From: Mortierella sp. BCC40632
Lineage: Eukaryota; Mortierellomycota; Mortierellomycetes; Mortierellales; Mortierellaceae
NCBI GenBank assembly: GCA_011634665.1
Contig: WAEK01000012.1
Span: forward strand, 496,001 to 560,000
Reading direction: 5' to 3'
DNA length: 64,000 nt
Both the position numbers and the translations under genes were made by a program. Position 1 is the stretch's first letter. The number at the start of each line of letters is the position of its first letter. This document shows, one piece after another, positions 12,118 to 24,107 of this stretch. The notes under the pieces were generated by a model. It saw only the letters and a list, made by a program, of their open reading frames with translations. It did no database searches and was not told the origin of the DNA.

Positions 12118-13073
12118 CAAAGGTGCAGCAAATGGAGATGGAGTTGTTGAACTTACCGCAAGGATCACGGACTCGTCTTCAAGCCAGGCTCCGTGGGTAC
12201 AAATCTGAACTAGAGCGACTCAAGCAAACCCTGGTAATGATACCACATGTCTTGTGTGGAAAGGCAATGGTCTTTTTTCTTCATCTTGAGTCTGGACTAA
12301 CGTTGCACGTGCCCGCATGGTTACACTCTCCCATTTACAGAGACGAGCACAGTCCACATCACGCTCAACATCTGACCGAGACGAACTTTTAGGTGGATTC
12401 GGGAGTGGATCGGACCTTGATGCGGCATCCATGGACCAACGCACACGTCTTCTCAACGGCACAGACCGCCTTGCTGAAAGTAGCCAGCGGCTTCAGAATA
12501 GTCACAAGATTGCACTCGAAACAGGTATAGGAGATAAGGCAGGACTGACTTTGTCAATGAGACACAATCTCCAAAGGCAAATCCTAACAGCAGGCAATTC
12601 CTAAATGAATTGGACCTCCGTTTATAGAGGCTCTTGGAGCTGGCATCCTCACAGATCTGAGAGTTCAACGAGAGCAAATCATCAATACCCGGAACACGGT
12701 GAGTCCCTGAAAACTCTTGACTACGAGGTTTGATAAGAGCGAAAGCCCGCTGTGGAGGCGCAGAAGCTGACGCGTTCTTAATTTCTTTCTACCCTTGTTT
12801 ATCTAGCTCCACGAGGCAGACTCAAATATCGACAAAGCCTCACGGACTCTGAAGGGCATGGCACGTCGGTAAGCGGATCAAAGACTGTGCCTTGTGTGAT
12901 GTGACATCAGGGCGGCATGCTTCCTGCTCCAGTAGCCACTAACGTAGATGGCCAATCCACTTAAACGACCACACTTGATTAGAATGGCGACCAACAAGAT
13001 GATCACAGCGGCTATCATTATTGTACTAGTAGCTCTTATCCTCTTTGTCCTCTACCGCAAACTCTTTGGATAG
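11733..13073 (+). CDS. VTI1: Vti1-type SNARE (Qb), Golgi/endosome/vacuole fusion
   Basis: Seven exons: 11733-11841, 11936-11994, 12123-12233, 12341-12524, 12628-12698, 12807-12868, 12983-13073. They sum to 228 codons plus stop with every phase consistent. The protein opens with SYEQDFEAVKVSINERFN, the conserved start of the Vti1 three-helix N-terminal domain. QMEMEL and RLRGYKSELERLK follow in the third helix. The SNARE motif starts near RLAESSQRLQNSHKIALET and includes LRVQREQIINTRNTLHEAD. The protein ends in a C-terminal membrane anchor (MITAAIIIVLVALILFVLY) and a few basic residues. Length and order match the family (about 220 residues). The protein would sit in Golgi and endosomal membranes and pair with syntaxins in several fusion steps. 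A (CT)n tract lies in intron 2. Confidence 0.95.
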
Positions 13074-14045
13074 GTTAGTCTGACTGCGCTGGACTTGACT
13101 GCGCTTGGAAGGTCGGACAAGAAAAGGAGCAAATGAGCAAGCCTAAAGGGGAAAGCTTTAGGCCACCAATAATAATATTAATAAAAAAAGAAAAAAAAAA
13201 TTCAGCATTCGTTAAGAGTATCCTCTGTCTGCGTTGAGAGCGGATTCTTTTAGTTTCGGGTATAGGGTAGCCGGGGAGGAGGAGGTGGGAGGAGGAAGAG
13301 AAGAGAGATGGTATCGAATTAACTGGGTTCAAGTCAACAATTTGTTCTCTACAAATGGTCATGACAAATTTTCCGGGTCCATCCAGATGATTTCCGGAAT
13401 TGTAATCCAATTGTGTCGTCTTTTTTGCGCACTGCTCCTTACCTCACTAAAGACTTTGCTGGACGGAAAAGGAAAACAAATGGAAAGGCTTTGGGAAACG
13501 GGAAACAAGTAGGGGGGAAATGAAGAGGGAGTCGACTGGCGTCAATGAAAGGGTAGCAGTTGAGCAGACTTTCCAGTACGACGAGGGATGAACAGAATGA
13601 CTGGATGGTGATCGGCCCTCACGCACGACAGACCACAGAACCGGTTTTTCTTTTTTTTCTTTTTTTTTTTTTTTATATCGATACGGCGCAGAACATTTGT
13701 GGAGTGATTGGATCAGTCAGGACGGGCCTGTTTTCTTCTCATGCACAAAGCCCAGTTGATCGAAAGAGGAAGGTCAAGCGGACCGACGAACGGGACCAAG
13801 TTCGGACGGGCGGATGAATAGCGGACGGACGGACCGGCTCGCCGAAGGGAAGGGGCGGTAGGTGGCGGAAACACGAGAGTGACAGAGAGAAAGGCCCAAG
13901 CACGCCCCCCATCGCTTCACGTACTTTATTTTCCTCTTTTCCTCTCTTCTTCTCTTCTTCTCTTCTTCTCACTTTCCTTTTCTTCATCTCTCTTCATCCC
14001 CATTTCCCATTGCTCATCACCATCCAGGAGACCAAAAAAGAGACC
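13074..14045. other. VTI1 3' flank and cytochrome b5 promoter region
   Basis: No gene supported. An A-rich stretch with AATAATATTAATAAAAAA near 13172-13195 could hold the VTI1 polyadenylation signal. A dense CT-rich tract at 13918-14015 precedes the cytochrome b5 start codon, as is common for highly expressed fungal promoters. Confidence 0.6.
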
Positions 14046-14454
14046 ATGGCTGCACCAAAGACTTTCACTACTGCCGAGCTTGCTCTGCACAACACCAAGG
14101 ACAACCTCTTCCTCTCCATCAATGGCAAGGTCTACGATGTCTCGGGATTCATTGACGAGGTAACTTCATTTCGGCTGCTCATTCCCATCCTATTCATCAG
14201 CATCATCTCCTCGTCGAGCATCATCCACTGATGACTCGACAAGGGCAGCCTCGGAGCGACCTCCCGAGTGATCCTCTGAGAGTATCCCCAGGGGAAAATA
14301 GTTACTGAGATAATAATTGGACGTCTCCGTCCGGGTCGGGACATAGACTCGGCTTTCCCACACTCCTTCGGAGCAAAATGCCGAGACGAACCATGCGGAG
14401 ATGGGTAAAAATTGAGCATCGTCGAGAAGAACGCGCACCAGCGAGCCGTACCTG

Positions 14455-14499
<45 letters not shown>

Positions 14500-15636
14500 A
14501 AGGGATGGGATGTCCCCCCCCCCTCACTTTTCACCATCCCCACCTGCTACTGGTTGATATTGATTTGCTGACCTCTCTTCTTCTACTACTTCATGTCATC
14601 AATAACAAAACTCAATTTGATTAGCATCCTGGCGGTGAAGAGGTCCTGATTGACGAGGCAGGTCATGATGCCACCGAGTCCTTTGAGGATGTTGGACACT
14701 CGGAGGAAGCACGCGACATTATGAAGAAGCTCTATGTTGGAGAGCTTAAGCTAGAGGTTAGTACTCTCTCTTCACTTCACTCCATCCACGGGCCAAGAGA
14801 GGAAGAAGAGTGAGACAGGCAGCAGCTGTTTAAGCTTCGTCTTGTTTAAGTAACAGCCAAGAGATCATCTTTCCACCTGGACATGTTCTCTCTCTTTCTC
14901 TCTCCGGCCTTTGTCTCGTCGAGTACCCTTTTCGCGTGTCCCCAGTCCCCGGACAAATCAACTGGACCCCATCTCGCCTCTTCCCCAAAAACATACTGCG
15001 TGACACGTGAAGCCGTCTTCTGTCCTGGACCCATGCTTTCACCTACATGCTTCACCTTGCATCCTACGTGCTTCGGTGCAGCACTCGGCTGCACTTGACA
15101 AAGAGACACTCTCGGCATTTCTGCCTTGGCAACCTCTACTCACAGATACTCTCCTTCTCCACTTCTGTCTCTCCTCCAATAGGGCTCCGAAAAGCCAAAG
15201 ACAAAGCCTTCCTATGCTTCCACCCCCAAGCCCATCCCTGCTGTTGAGCCTACCGACTCTGGAAGGTAAAATTTTCATCTTCAGATCAACCCCTCTTCTT
15301 CCTCTTCCTAGTGCAATGTTACTGTCACGGACAATTGAGGACGCCCCGATCGCTCGCAGAAGAGGCGACAGAAATATCTGTTGCGGCTTGTCACACCTAG
15401 CGAAGCGACACAATACGCACAATTGCTTGCACATCGGCAACAGACAGACTCTACAGGGATCCGAGTTTGCCTGGGAACTTGACATTGGTCTCAAATACTC
15501 GCTCCTAATATGTTTGATCTTTTTTCTTTTTTTTTTTTTCTATGCTCTTCCAATATTAGCTCTGTTCAGTACGTTATCGCTGCTATTGTTGTCGCAGGAT
15601 GCGTTATCTGGAAGGCCATCTCTCCTAAAGGAATAG
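14046..15636 (+). CDS. CYB5: Cytochrome b5, tail-anchored ER electron carrier
   Basis: Exons 14046-14159, 14625-14756, 15183-15265 and 15560 onward. The domain begins [19 protein letters not shown] and contains HPGGEEVL with the first haem-ligand His and [11 protein letters not shown] with the second. A short Lys/Pro/Thr linker follows, then a single C-terminal membrane segment ([17 protein letters not shown]). It supplies electrons to fatty-acid desaturases, sterol and sphingolipid enzymes on the ER. Oddity: just after ISPK the open frame misses the TAG at 15634-15636 by one base and stays open to 16106 through a 13-A run and low-complexity sequence. Removing one A from the AAA at 15627-15629 would end the protein at ISPKE, the expected short luminal tail. 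I therefore give 15636 as the likely ancestral end and treat the extension as frameshift or assembly error. Confidence 0.88.
14461..14495. repeat. (CT)n tract in cytochrome b5 intron 1
   Basis: CT dinucleotide run inside the roughly 465-bp first intron, about 130 bases upstream of the acceptor at 14623-14624. Confidence 0.9.
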
Positions 15637-16925
15637 AAAAAAAAAAAAAGAGAGGGTCACTTCTACAAAAGCTCTCTCTCTTTCCCTCTCTTTCTTTCTT
15701 TCTTCCACTCTCTTTGCCCTTTGTTGATCAACCTGTTACATATATATATCATCTTGTCTCCTTTTCTACTGTGGGATCCGTCGATCTTCTCACCATATTG
15801 TATAGAATGGAGAGTATGGCTAAACGACTCACGCTTTGTTGCAACTTCTCACTCAAAAAGAATAGTAATAAAAAAAAAAACAGGAATATAGTTAATTTGC
15901 TCGGCCTTTTCTTTTGTGGGGTTGCTCTAATAGTTTGTTGTAGCAGACATACCGAGGACAAAAAAAAAGTCCAATGGGACCAGTCTTTTTTTTTTTCTCT
16001 CTTTTTTTTTTTGGCTTCCATGGCTTCCATGGCTTCTGTGGGATTGTACCACATAGGAATGGTCTACCCCGCTACTATTAAAAATATTGTATGTCGGCAA
16101 GTCTAGGGTTGCTTTCCGCTAGAGCAATCGCGTGTCACCAGCATTCAAAAAGGCTTGTTAAAGTTAAGCTGGACAGTGTTCAAGGTTGTAGCCCTTAGAT
16201 TTATTTAATTAGATTTAAGTGTTTGCAAGAGTTCCCAATGTCCTACAGCAAAGCGTTTTCCTGCGCTCTTAATCCTGTCAATGAACTTGACATAATCCTC
16301 GGGAAATATATTGCTAAAAGTTGCTATCGCTCTGACACAAATTGCAACCTGTTGAATATCACTCGCGTCGATCTTGAGGACTTTGACAGGTGGTTGTTAG
16401 AAAGATCCTTGGCAACGCGTCAAGTTTCGGTAGAGGTAGATGGTCCATATCGATATGTCTGGACCCGACATATGCTTCTCAGGGTAGGAGAACAGAGGCA
16501 TGGGCTGACCATCTTGTTTCGAATTGTTGTTGATATGTGCATTCAAAAAGTCACTCCCGACTGCCGGTTGTTCCCATGACACCGGTCCACCCAATAATAG
16601 CTGCATTGTGCTGGAACATGCCGTGAGGAGCCTTAGCATCGTTGAACAGCCGTGCCGAGACCTTGTTGCTAAATAAATAGACTATTTCAAAGAGGATTCA
16701 TTCCTTACCACGCGTTTACTCTGTTGGAGTGTGCACTGTTGCCCTTCGAGACGTCTTTTCCCGTCTTCCGTCGGTGGTGGGAATGGATGTGGTTGTCAAT
16801 CGATCTTCGCGTTCACAAATACGTTGCTCTCAGACTATGGGGTCGTCCGCCTTGATGGAATCCTCGGTCTTAGCGACAACGGGTCAAAAGTGGCCACGCA
16901 AAGAGTGAAAAGATTTTCTGCTTTC

Positions 16926-17156
16926 TCAGGAACTTAGCCCGTCTAGTCTTTGTCTCCCTCCATCATCCAGCCCCTGACGAACACGATCCAGATAGCGGGA
17001 AAACGAGGCGACATTGGTCCAGCCAGCAAATTCGGCCGCCTTCTCCAAAAGCCTGCTTGCCTTTAACTCGCTTGTAGAATGTTTGGCACCAGATATCGCG
17101 TCTCCAGGCAAGGTCAGCCTATTCGGGCTCAGGCCAGTAACTGTAGGACATACCAC
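16926..17156 (-). pseudogene. Possible tyrosine-recombinase C-terminal fragment (DIRS/Crypton-like relic)
   Basis: The minus-strand frame contains ELKASRLLEKAAEFAGWTN followed by FSRYLDRV. The spacing of a basic/Ala helix, AGW-N, then F-R-Y-x-R resembles the end of tyrosine recombinases carried by fungal DIRS or Crypton elements, where AGW and the terminal Tyr are conserved. Only about 75 codons remain and no upstream catalytic Arg/His box is recognisable. It could also be chance similarity. Confidence 0.3.
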
Positions 17157-17403
17157 AGAGAATTGCCATCAACGCGAAGACCATGTCATCTAAGCCACTT
17201 ATGCTTCTATGCAAATGGCATGCGCCATCAACACTTTCACATTCTCTCTCTAGACTCCCTTGTACATTTACACCGAATTGTCCTGATAATCATCAAGATT
17301 GTAACTATGTAGAAAGAATTACTTTGTGCCTTGATGTCTGACAAGGGTTAATGAGAGAGCGAGAGGTAGGGATGTGTTTAGGATATGAGCTGGATCTTCG
17401 TTT

Positions 17404-17670
17404 TTGATTCCCATTGTGCGATGGCCAGGTAAGCGCCTGTGTCCACAGGTTCCCCTGTCTAGGCCTTGGGTCGGGAAACCTAGGTCAAGGTCAGCTCTTG
17501 CTCTGCGAAGCGACCACGGCTGTATTGCGAGACATCCTCCCCTACTCCTACTTTCTCACTGCCTGGAAGTTGGATCGATGTTGGTTCTGATTCTCACTGC
17601 GTGATTTCCAGGTAAGCGCCAGTTGTACTCGTTGCAACTGGTTCCCCTGGATGGACCTTGAGTCGGGAGC
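17404..17670. repeat. Imperfect direct repeat (about 183-bp spacing) with conserved hairpin
   Basis: Two copies of a unit of roughly 75 bp lie at 17405-17479 and about 17586-17665. Both read CCAGGTAAGCGCC, then a hairpin, then GGTTCCCCTG, then CTTG-GTCGGGA. The hairpin stem differs (CCTGTG/CACAGG in copy 1, CCAGTTG/CAACTGG in copy 2) but pairing is kept in both. Confidence 0.6.
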
Positions 17671-19351
17671 CCTCACTTGATTCTCTTCTTTGTCATCGAA
17701 GCCTCGCCTTTAGCGATTCTCAAATCATCGGAAAAGTTGACTCGCCTTAGAGAAACACTGCCCACCTCACGCCATCCTGCCCTTCTCCCAACATACTCGC
17801 TCTGCTTTTGTGGCCTTTCCTCAGCCAGTCCGCTACAATTCTATCGACACACATCCATCATGTTGAGAAATGAAAGCAAGAGTGGTTCGCTCGGATAGAC
17901 AACATTTCCACCACGACGCTTGGTAGGTATCTCCACTATGTCGACCCTGATCAAACCTAAACCGACTTCGCCCTACTCACTATGGAATCACATATCAAAA
18001 CATCTGTCAAGGTCTGATGTCTCCAGGATTTCAGGTCATAGAAAGCGAACGAAAGCAGTGTCGATCTATTTTGACTTGGAAGTCAGGCGGACGTGGCTGT
18101 GCAGAAAGGCAAAAAGGTAGCAAACACCAATCTGATCGAGACAACCGCAATGGATCTTCCTAATACGATCAAGGATGTGGTGAGTGCGACGCCTTCGTTA
18201 ACCGACCGAATATGCTCTGCGCCTACTTTAATGGGCTTCTTCAGACCTGTCCTATCATGCCAGCTGATTCTCGCATCGACAGTACCAATGCTACAAACAA
18301 CAACGACACGTCTGCACTAAGGCTACCGCATCCAGATCCTCATCTAGCACACCAACCGTGTCAGTCACCACTCCTTCCTTACCGTCATCATCATACGACT
18401 CCCTTGCATTCCTTTCGCTTACTACAAAAGAGAGGAGGGCTCAGTCAGTACACAACTGAAGAGCCATGGCAGCCACCCATGCGACTTTATCGAGAAACCA
18501 TTGTTTGGATCGGCCATGCGAATTATCTCCAGTCTTGGTCCTATCTCTTGGAGTAATCTTTGACAAAGTACCCGTTCATTCATAAATGAAAAATCAAGCA
18601 ACTGACTTAACGCTGTGTCACTCAGTGTCGACTTAAGCAGGTAATCAACCACAAGACGAATACCAATGACTTATCAGTGGCGAGAAAGTCTTGATTGTGC
18701 CCAGAGTGTTGCGAGCGGTGATTCTCAAATTTTAGCCCAAGTCGCAGTCTGAACTCAATTGAAAAGGGGTAAGCTCGGACTGAATCGAACTGATCGAACT
18801 GGCTCGAGTTTTGAGAAACACTAGAGACTCACTCTTCGAGGCCTCTGACGCCACCACTAACAGCTAACAGCTAACACCTAGAAAATATGACACTCAGCCC
18901 AACACGAAAAAGATATTTCAGTGCGACTGTAGACTGAGGGCGTGGACAAAGGTATTGCTCTATTGCCCTTCCATCCATAATGAAAACCGCAACGACAAAG
19001 GGAGTTTATCTTTTCGGATTAGGTTTAGGACAGGTATTTTTTTTTTTTTCTTGAGAGGAGTGTGCAATAGTTTAAATATACCTCCTTTCCCTCTGTTAAA
19101 CGATAGTTTATTTTCAATCTACATTCCTGTTGAACTAAGCTCCTTGACGCTGACACGATTCACATCATTCTCCTGCGCCCTCCTCCTCAGGGCAATGAAC
19201 ATCTCTTCCAATATAAGTTTATTCATCTCTCTAACTTTCTCTCCATGTCGTCTCTACAAATTACATGATGGAGCATTTACCAAGTTTGAAAGTAGCTGTT
19301 CTCCGCCCACCTTGCTGCAAAAACCGTAACTTACCTCAATGATGTATACTG

Positions 19352-19570
19352 GGAAACTCCGAAGCTAAATTGCGTGCTGAGCAGAAAACATTCCACCCCA
19401 ACCTCTTCATGGCCACTGCAATGGCTAGAGTATACAATACGACTAAAAAGGTGGATCCAGGAAAGTTGGTCAAATTTTATAGAAACTATGTCCCTGAAGA
19501 AGACGAGGAAATGTCATGGAACCATCTCAAGACTATGTTTGATGAAAGTGAAAGTGAAAAAGAAAGCTAG
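19352..19570 (+). pseudogene. C-terminal remnant of the AIG1-like GTPase family
   Basis: The frame reads EAKLRAEQ, HPNLFMATAMARVY, KFYRNYVPEEDEEMSWNHL and KTMFDESESE before a stop. This aligns along its whole length with the last 70 residues of the three intact GTPases at 20.5-30.2 kb. In gene 3 the equivalents are HLNLFVAAAEASVY, EFYANYVPDDDEEIPWEQL and RTMFEE. No P-loop or G3 motif is present upstream. It is a 5'-truncated copy at the left end of the array. Confidence 0.8.
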
Positions 19571-20444
19571 CCCAACAAATAAGCTGTCGAAAAATCATCC
19601 TGATTAAACTATTAGTCCCAGCCTGTGGTCCCCACGAAGACCATCATTGGATTCAGATGAATCCTTGAATATTGAAGACTTATGTTTTGCCTCCGCTCTT
19701 ACCATAGAAATCAGTATCGATAGCCTCTGTACTCATCATGGATACGTCTCGTATGCTTGCCATACTCACATCCACCTCTATTCCTTCATTTGATGCCTAT
19801 TTGTCTTGTTTATCATTGAGCGTTAAAGCAAGCTTCAGTACGTGTCGTCTCTCAGCCCCCGAAACCTTTGCCAATGTCTTTTTTGTTCATAGTCGCTTGT
19901 GGTGGAGCTCCTTGAGTCGGGGTTTAGAGCACTCAAACGACCTTAGGTCGTTCCTTTCATGTGAGTTTGATGATGATGTTAAAGAGAAAGAGGAAACAAG
20001 CCCCCATATCGACAAAAAACAAAGGCGGACCGAGGCGTCTTCTAGCCAGATAAGCTCTCCTGTTGCCAAGAGGGTTTTGCCAAGAGGGTTTTGCCAGTCG
20101 AGGAAGAGGGTGAAGAAGAAGCAAGTGGAGGCAAAGAGATAGGAGATGCAAGTTCCCATATTGAGAAAAGACGAAGAACACTCTGGAAAACATAAGGCAA
20201 AGGACAGCACACTTCAACTGACGACAATCTACCCGCTTCAAGGGACAACACACTGTAGTAAACACTGCGGACGATAACACGTCAAGCGCTGCAGAACGAT
20301 GATAAGCTTCCATGGTTGGCACATATCACTTTTCAGAGAACGCAAGAGAGGTACACGCAGAGAAAAGACTGGCAAGGAGTCGTGCTGACTTTTGCATAAT
20401 TGTTCAATCCGTTTTTGGGCCTTCGCCCTAAACTTCGCCCTAAA

Positions 20445-20488
20445 CTTTGCCGTCGCGCTAAAGATCGGGGAGGGGGGAGTATAAAAAG
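20445..20488 (+). promoter_or_regulatory. Shared promoter block and TATA box of GTPase gene 1
   Basis: CTTTGCCGTCGCGCTAAAG, a G-rich spacer and GAGTATAAAAAG lie 49-92 bases before the ATG. The same order (TTYGCC, CTAAAG or TTAAAG, GGRAAGTATAA) is found before the other two array genes at 24108-24145 and 27798-27832. Two extra TTCGCCCTAAAC copies sit just upstream (20422-20442). Confidence 0.65.
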
Positions 20489-20536
20489 ATTGCTCAAACC
20501 CTCGTTCGACCTTACCTACAGTAGTCTTGTCCCACA

Positions 20537-22948
20537 ATGAAAAATCAGTGTCCCAAGTAAGTGAGCCTCGACACTTTGACCATTTGCTCAAGCCATTTGC
20601 ACCGATGTCTTTGTTAATGATAGACAAGCCGTTGGTCCTCATTCAAAAATAGCAACGACGTCTCTATCCATATGGAGATAGTCAAAGATCAAGAGCTTCT
20701 TAGAGACGCTCCATCAGAGGTGCATTCTGGGTAGGCCGGATTATTTTTTGACACCGCAAGTCTTGTCTCAGGTCGACTATAGTATTGAGAGATACCACCG
20801 AGTTCTAGGATCACTGACTGTGACGACGTTCATTGAACTTTATATGGGTTCATCCGTAATTCAAAGACCCCCTTATCTTGGATTCGATAGTGAGCAATCG
20901 ACAGGCGATCGAGGAGTATATACTTCCGCGGGGTCATCTTCGCGCAGTCTGGAAAGATTAGTCAAAAGCAACACAAGCAAAACGAGGCATAGTATGCGTG
21001 CGATCGACCAAGTGAGCACTCTCCAAGCAGTCGGCCAAGATCCCCGCCGCAGTAATGACGCTCCTTTGGGCATTCCATCCGCGTTGAAAACGTTGAGCGA
21101 GACTCAAACGAATATTAATTCAAGTCATGACGCTTCTTCAAGGTAAGCCATTTCCGCAACCATTGAGCTATTCATAACATAGTCTGATGGCGTAGACTGA
21201 CCCAAGGTTGTTCACTTGGTATGAAATATATAAATAGCCGTTGGAATTGCCTGGCAAGTGCAGACGCAGTTAATGAATATAAAAAGAAAGTGGATATCAA
21301 TATACTCGTTGTTGGACCGCCTGCGTCGGGAAGGTCAACATTGGTTGAGGCTCTCTGCAAACACCTTTGTCCGAACGAAAAAACTGATTCCAGCAAAATC
21401 AGGAATGGCAGCGAACCACACACCAAGGATGTTGATGTCCGATGTATTACTTCCCACATTCCTGAGTACGAGTTGGTCCGTGCCAGGCGTCAAGGCCGGA
21501 GTATGACGGACGATCCTTATGGCGCATCTTGGACCAAGAAGGACATAGTCAGTGTCGAGGAGCTTCTAAGTGATGTGAATCACGAAACGTACCGGGAAAA
21601 TGTCAATCGTGACGACTTGACAGTTCTTGTGCACAGGCCAGATTCTCAGACCAAGTACAACTTCAATATCATCGACACGCCAGGACTTGGCAGCGGCCGA
21701 GGCAGTGATGCCAAGAAATTTGCCATGATATTGAAGTCTCTATCCGACTTAAAAAAAGTTGATTTGGTCATTATTACCCTCGATCTGGAGGCACGCCAAG
21801 ACCTGAAAGAGAATGTACGATTCGCCCTTGAGGACTACCGTGATATCTTTTCGGACATGGCAAGTCTCTTTGCAGTTGTTCACACGAAAGTGAGATACGA
21901 GAACCTGCATCGAGAATTTATGGACTATCATAATTTCCTTACAAGAAAGAAAGAGATCAACCTGATCATGCGTCGAGAAGTTTACCATCTCACTATCGAC
22001 TCGGATTTTGCTGAGCAAAGACCAGTTTATGTCTACAGGAGACAGACCGCGATCCGAGAACTCCTTTCGATTGCCAAGACGAACAGTCCAGTTTCAACAA
22101 GTCAAATGCAGCTCTCAAAGACAGCATGGATGCGTCATGTGGATAGGCATACTAGGGATACTTTGTCAATGTCTCAGCATTCGATTAAACAGGAGATTCT
22201 CGATTTATCTTTTAAAAGAGATACTGCTGCTGGATATATGGCACAGACGATCAGGATCAAACTCGAAGAGACCCGGACTAGCATCCGCGGTATAAAGCTC
22301 GATCTCCAAAAGTATTCATCCGATATTCTCGAAATACTTGATGAGAAGTCACTTCCAGAAAGTCCGAAAATGTTTAAATCTCTATCCTTCAAGAGAGTGC
22401 CTATAATACTCGAATCACTGGATCTGGAATGTAATATTGATGAGATTCGTTCAACGAGCAGTGGCTGCAAAGTTACTCTTTTGGGAGGAGGCTGTAACTT
22501 CAAATACTTGAGGGTTGAAATCAGGAAAAAAGCTTTCAGGAATGCAACTTACATTGTAAAGATCTATGCCATGCGCAAAAATAGGCACAAGGCTCATATT
22601 GAAATGCTCAATCAAAACTTGGAAAAAGAGCAAAATCTACGCTCGAGTCTTATCAGGCAGCAAGAAGCATTACAAGCACCGGCCAATAGTGGGGATCCTG
22701 AAAAAGAGGCGAAGCTACTAAGGATTTGCGAGTCCATCACACGTATTGAGAGAGACACAATTCACGCAAATCTCTTCATCGCTGCTGCAAATGCCGAACT
22801 ATACGATTGGGACACATACCGATTTATGGACATGCCTGCCTCGTATAAAGCCATGGCGGTCAAGTTTTATGAAGATTACGTCCCAAAAGCAGACGAAGAA
22901 ATCGAATTGGATCGTCCTGGCACAACACTTAATGGAAACGAAGAATAA
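20537..22948 (+). CDS. AIG1-like P-loop GTPase family protein, array gene 1 (altered P-loop)
   Basis: Proposed exons 20537-20556, 20653-20719, 20772-21142, 21238-22948 total 722 codons plus stop, all phases consistent. The first exon encodes only MKNQCP plus two bases. The N-terminal region of about 150 residues is Ser/Thr-rich and unrelated to known domains. The G domain begins at INILVVGPPASGRST (near residue 175). The invariant P-loop Lys is Arg. G3 is intact as IIDTPGLGSG. A G4-like VVHTK follows. The C-terminal half is helical and carries a Lys/Glu/Gln-rich segment likely to form a coiled coil. The tail KFYEDYVPKADEE is shared with the paralogues. The overall pattern (hydrophobic strand, GxxxxGRS, DTPGL) is that of AIG1/GIMAP-type or related TRAFAC GTPases, but with a longer G1-G3 spacing of about 110 residues. 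Function unknown; the K-to-R change may impair nucleotide binding. Confidence 0.85.
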
Positions 22949-24107
22949 AGTCAGCGATTCGAGCTAAACTGTGTTCGAACAGTGCCTTGACCGAGTCTTG
23001 ACTCTAAAATGTGCTGCTGCCCAACTCGGTTGGCAAAGGAAGTGAATAGAGTTAATTCTTTCTCCGCTGAGAATATAAACCAACTGCCGCTTAGCCTCTC
23101 ATTCAATTCCACAGGGGTTAATTCGAGTCGGGTAATGTGATCTTCAAGTTCTCTTTTTTAGGCTGTGCTGAACTATCATGACTTGAAATATCTGGTTCAA
23201 CTCACTCTGTGTCATTCGGCTGTCACTTATGCTTGGAGTTCCAATGAGAAACTACGGAGGGGGGGGGGAGAGAACATGTATTCCCCCGCCCTCACAAAAA
23301 AGATCGTCACTCACCTCACAGAAGGGGTAGCACGACCATCACATATCTTTCACCTCACTCGAGACAGCCAAAAACCCTCTTAGCAGATTGTTTCTATGAT
23401 AAAATAGTGGTGTCCCTAAGATTGTCAACGAATGATTCAGATGAACCTGGTGTATACTCAAGAAGGGACGAAACAGCACCGCTGTCTCCTGAAACTACCG
23501 AGAATGCCGTTCCTGGAAGCTGGAGACACTATCTGTAAAAGTGGCTTTCGGAAAGGGCCCAATCCCATGAAGCCGGCAGAAAAAAACGCGTCTGGACACA
23601 GTCCAAGACACGACTCATATTTTTTCCCCACGGGAACAGGAAGCCAGCTCTAACGTAAATGCTGCTTTGATGCACGTGGAACATGCACTGTTCTCCTGCA
23701 CCAACTCCAATGTGAACAGGTTCGGTCTACAGATGTGGTGACTGATCTACAAGCTGACTTTTCCAGCAGTTCCATACAAATGTCTGGTCAAAAAAAAGAA
23801 AAAAAAAAAAAAAAAAGGCCCGAGAGTTTATAGCTAGAGCGAGTACCTGCAAGAACTCGCCGGGAGTGATGGGGGCAAAGCTGAAAAAGGGGCGCAAGGT
23901 TGGGGGTCGGATAGTTGGTGCAGGTGGAGGACTTGCTATTATCAAATGCACACTGTTAATGTGGAGAAAGGATAGCGTACCTCGATAGACAGCAGGTTCC
24001 AATGAATAGCATGTTACCCCTGAAATGGAGGCTGTGAGAGAGGCGCGGGAAGGGACGGGCGGAGGTGGGCGAAGTGAAAAGAGGCCCGCGCGTCCTTCCC
24101 ATCGCTA
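22949..24107. other. Spacer between GTPase genes 1 and 2
   Basis: No gene supported. It contains a GGGGGGGGG run near 23261 and a poly-A run near 23799-23816. Short frames of 70-90 codons show no family features. Confidence 0.5.

Larger units (their letters stand above)
16107..19351. other. Gene-poor accessory region with relics
   Basis: I see no intact gene in this 3.2 kb. Frames at 16223-16579 (plus) and 16397-16639 (minus) are under 120 codons and match nothing I recognise. A recombinase-like fragment (16926-17156, minus) and an imperfect direct repeat (17404-17670) are listed separately. The rest has normal base composition, unlike the 5-11 kb region, which fits decayed coding or mobile DNA. 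Confidence 0.5.

Noticed and set aside
15510..16106. A 155-residue C-terminal extension of cytochrome b5.
   Set aside because: Low-complexity Lys/Phe/Ser sequence after a tail anchor is implausible; a single-base shift restores a normal end.
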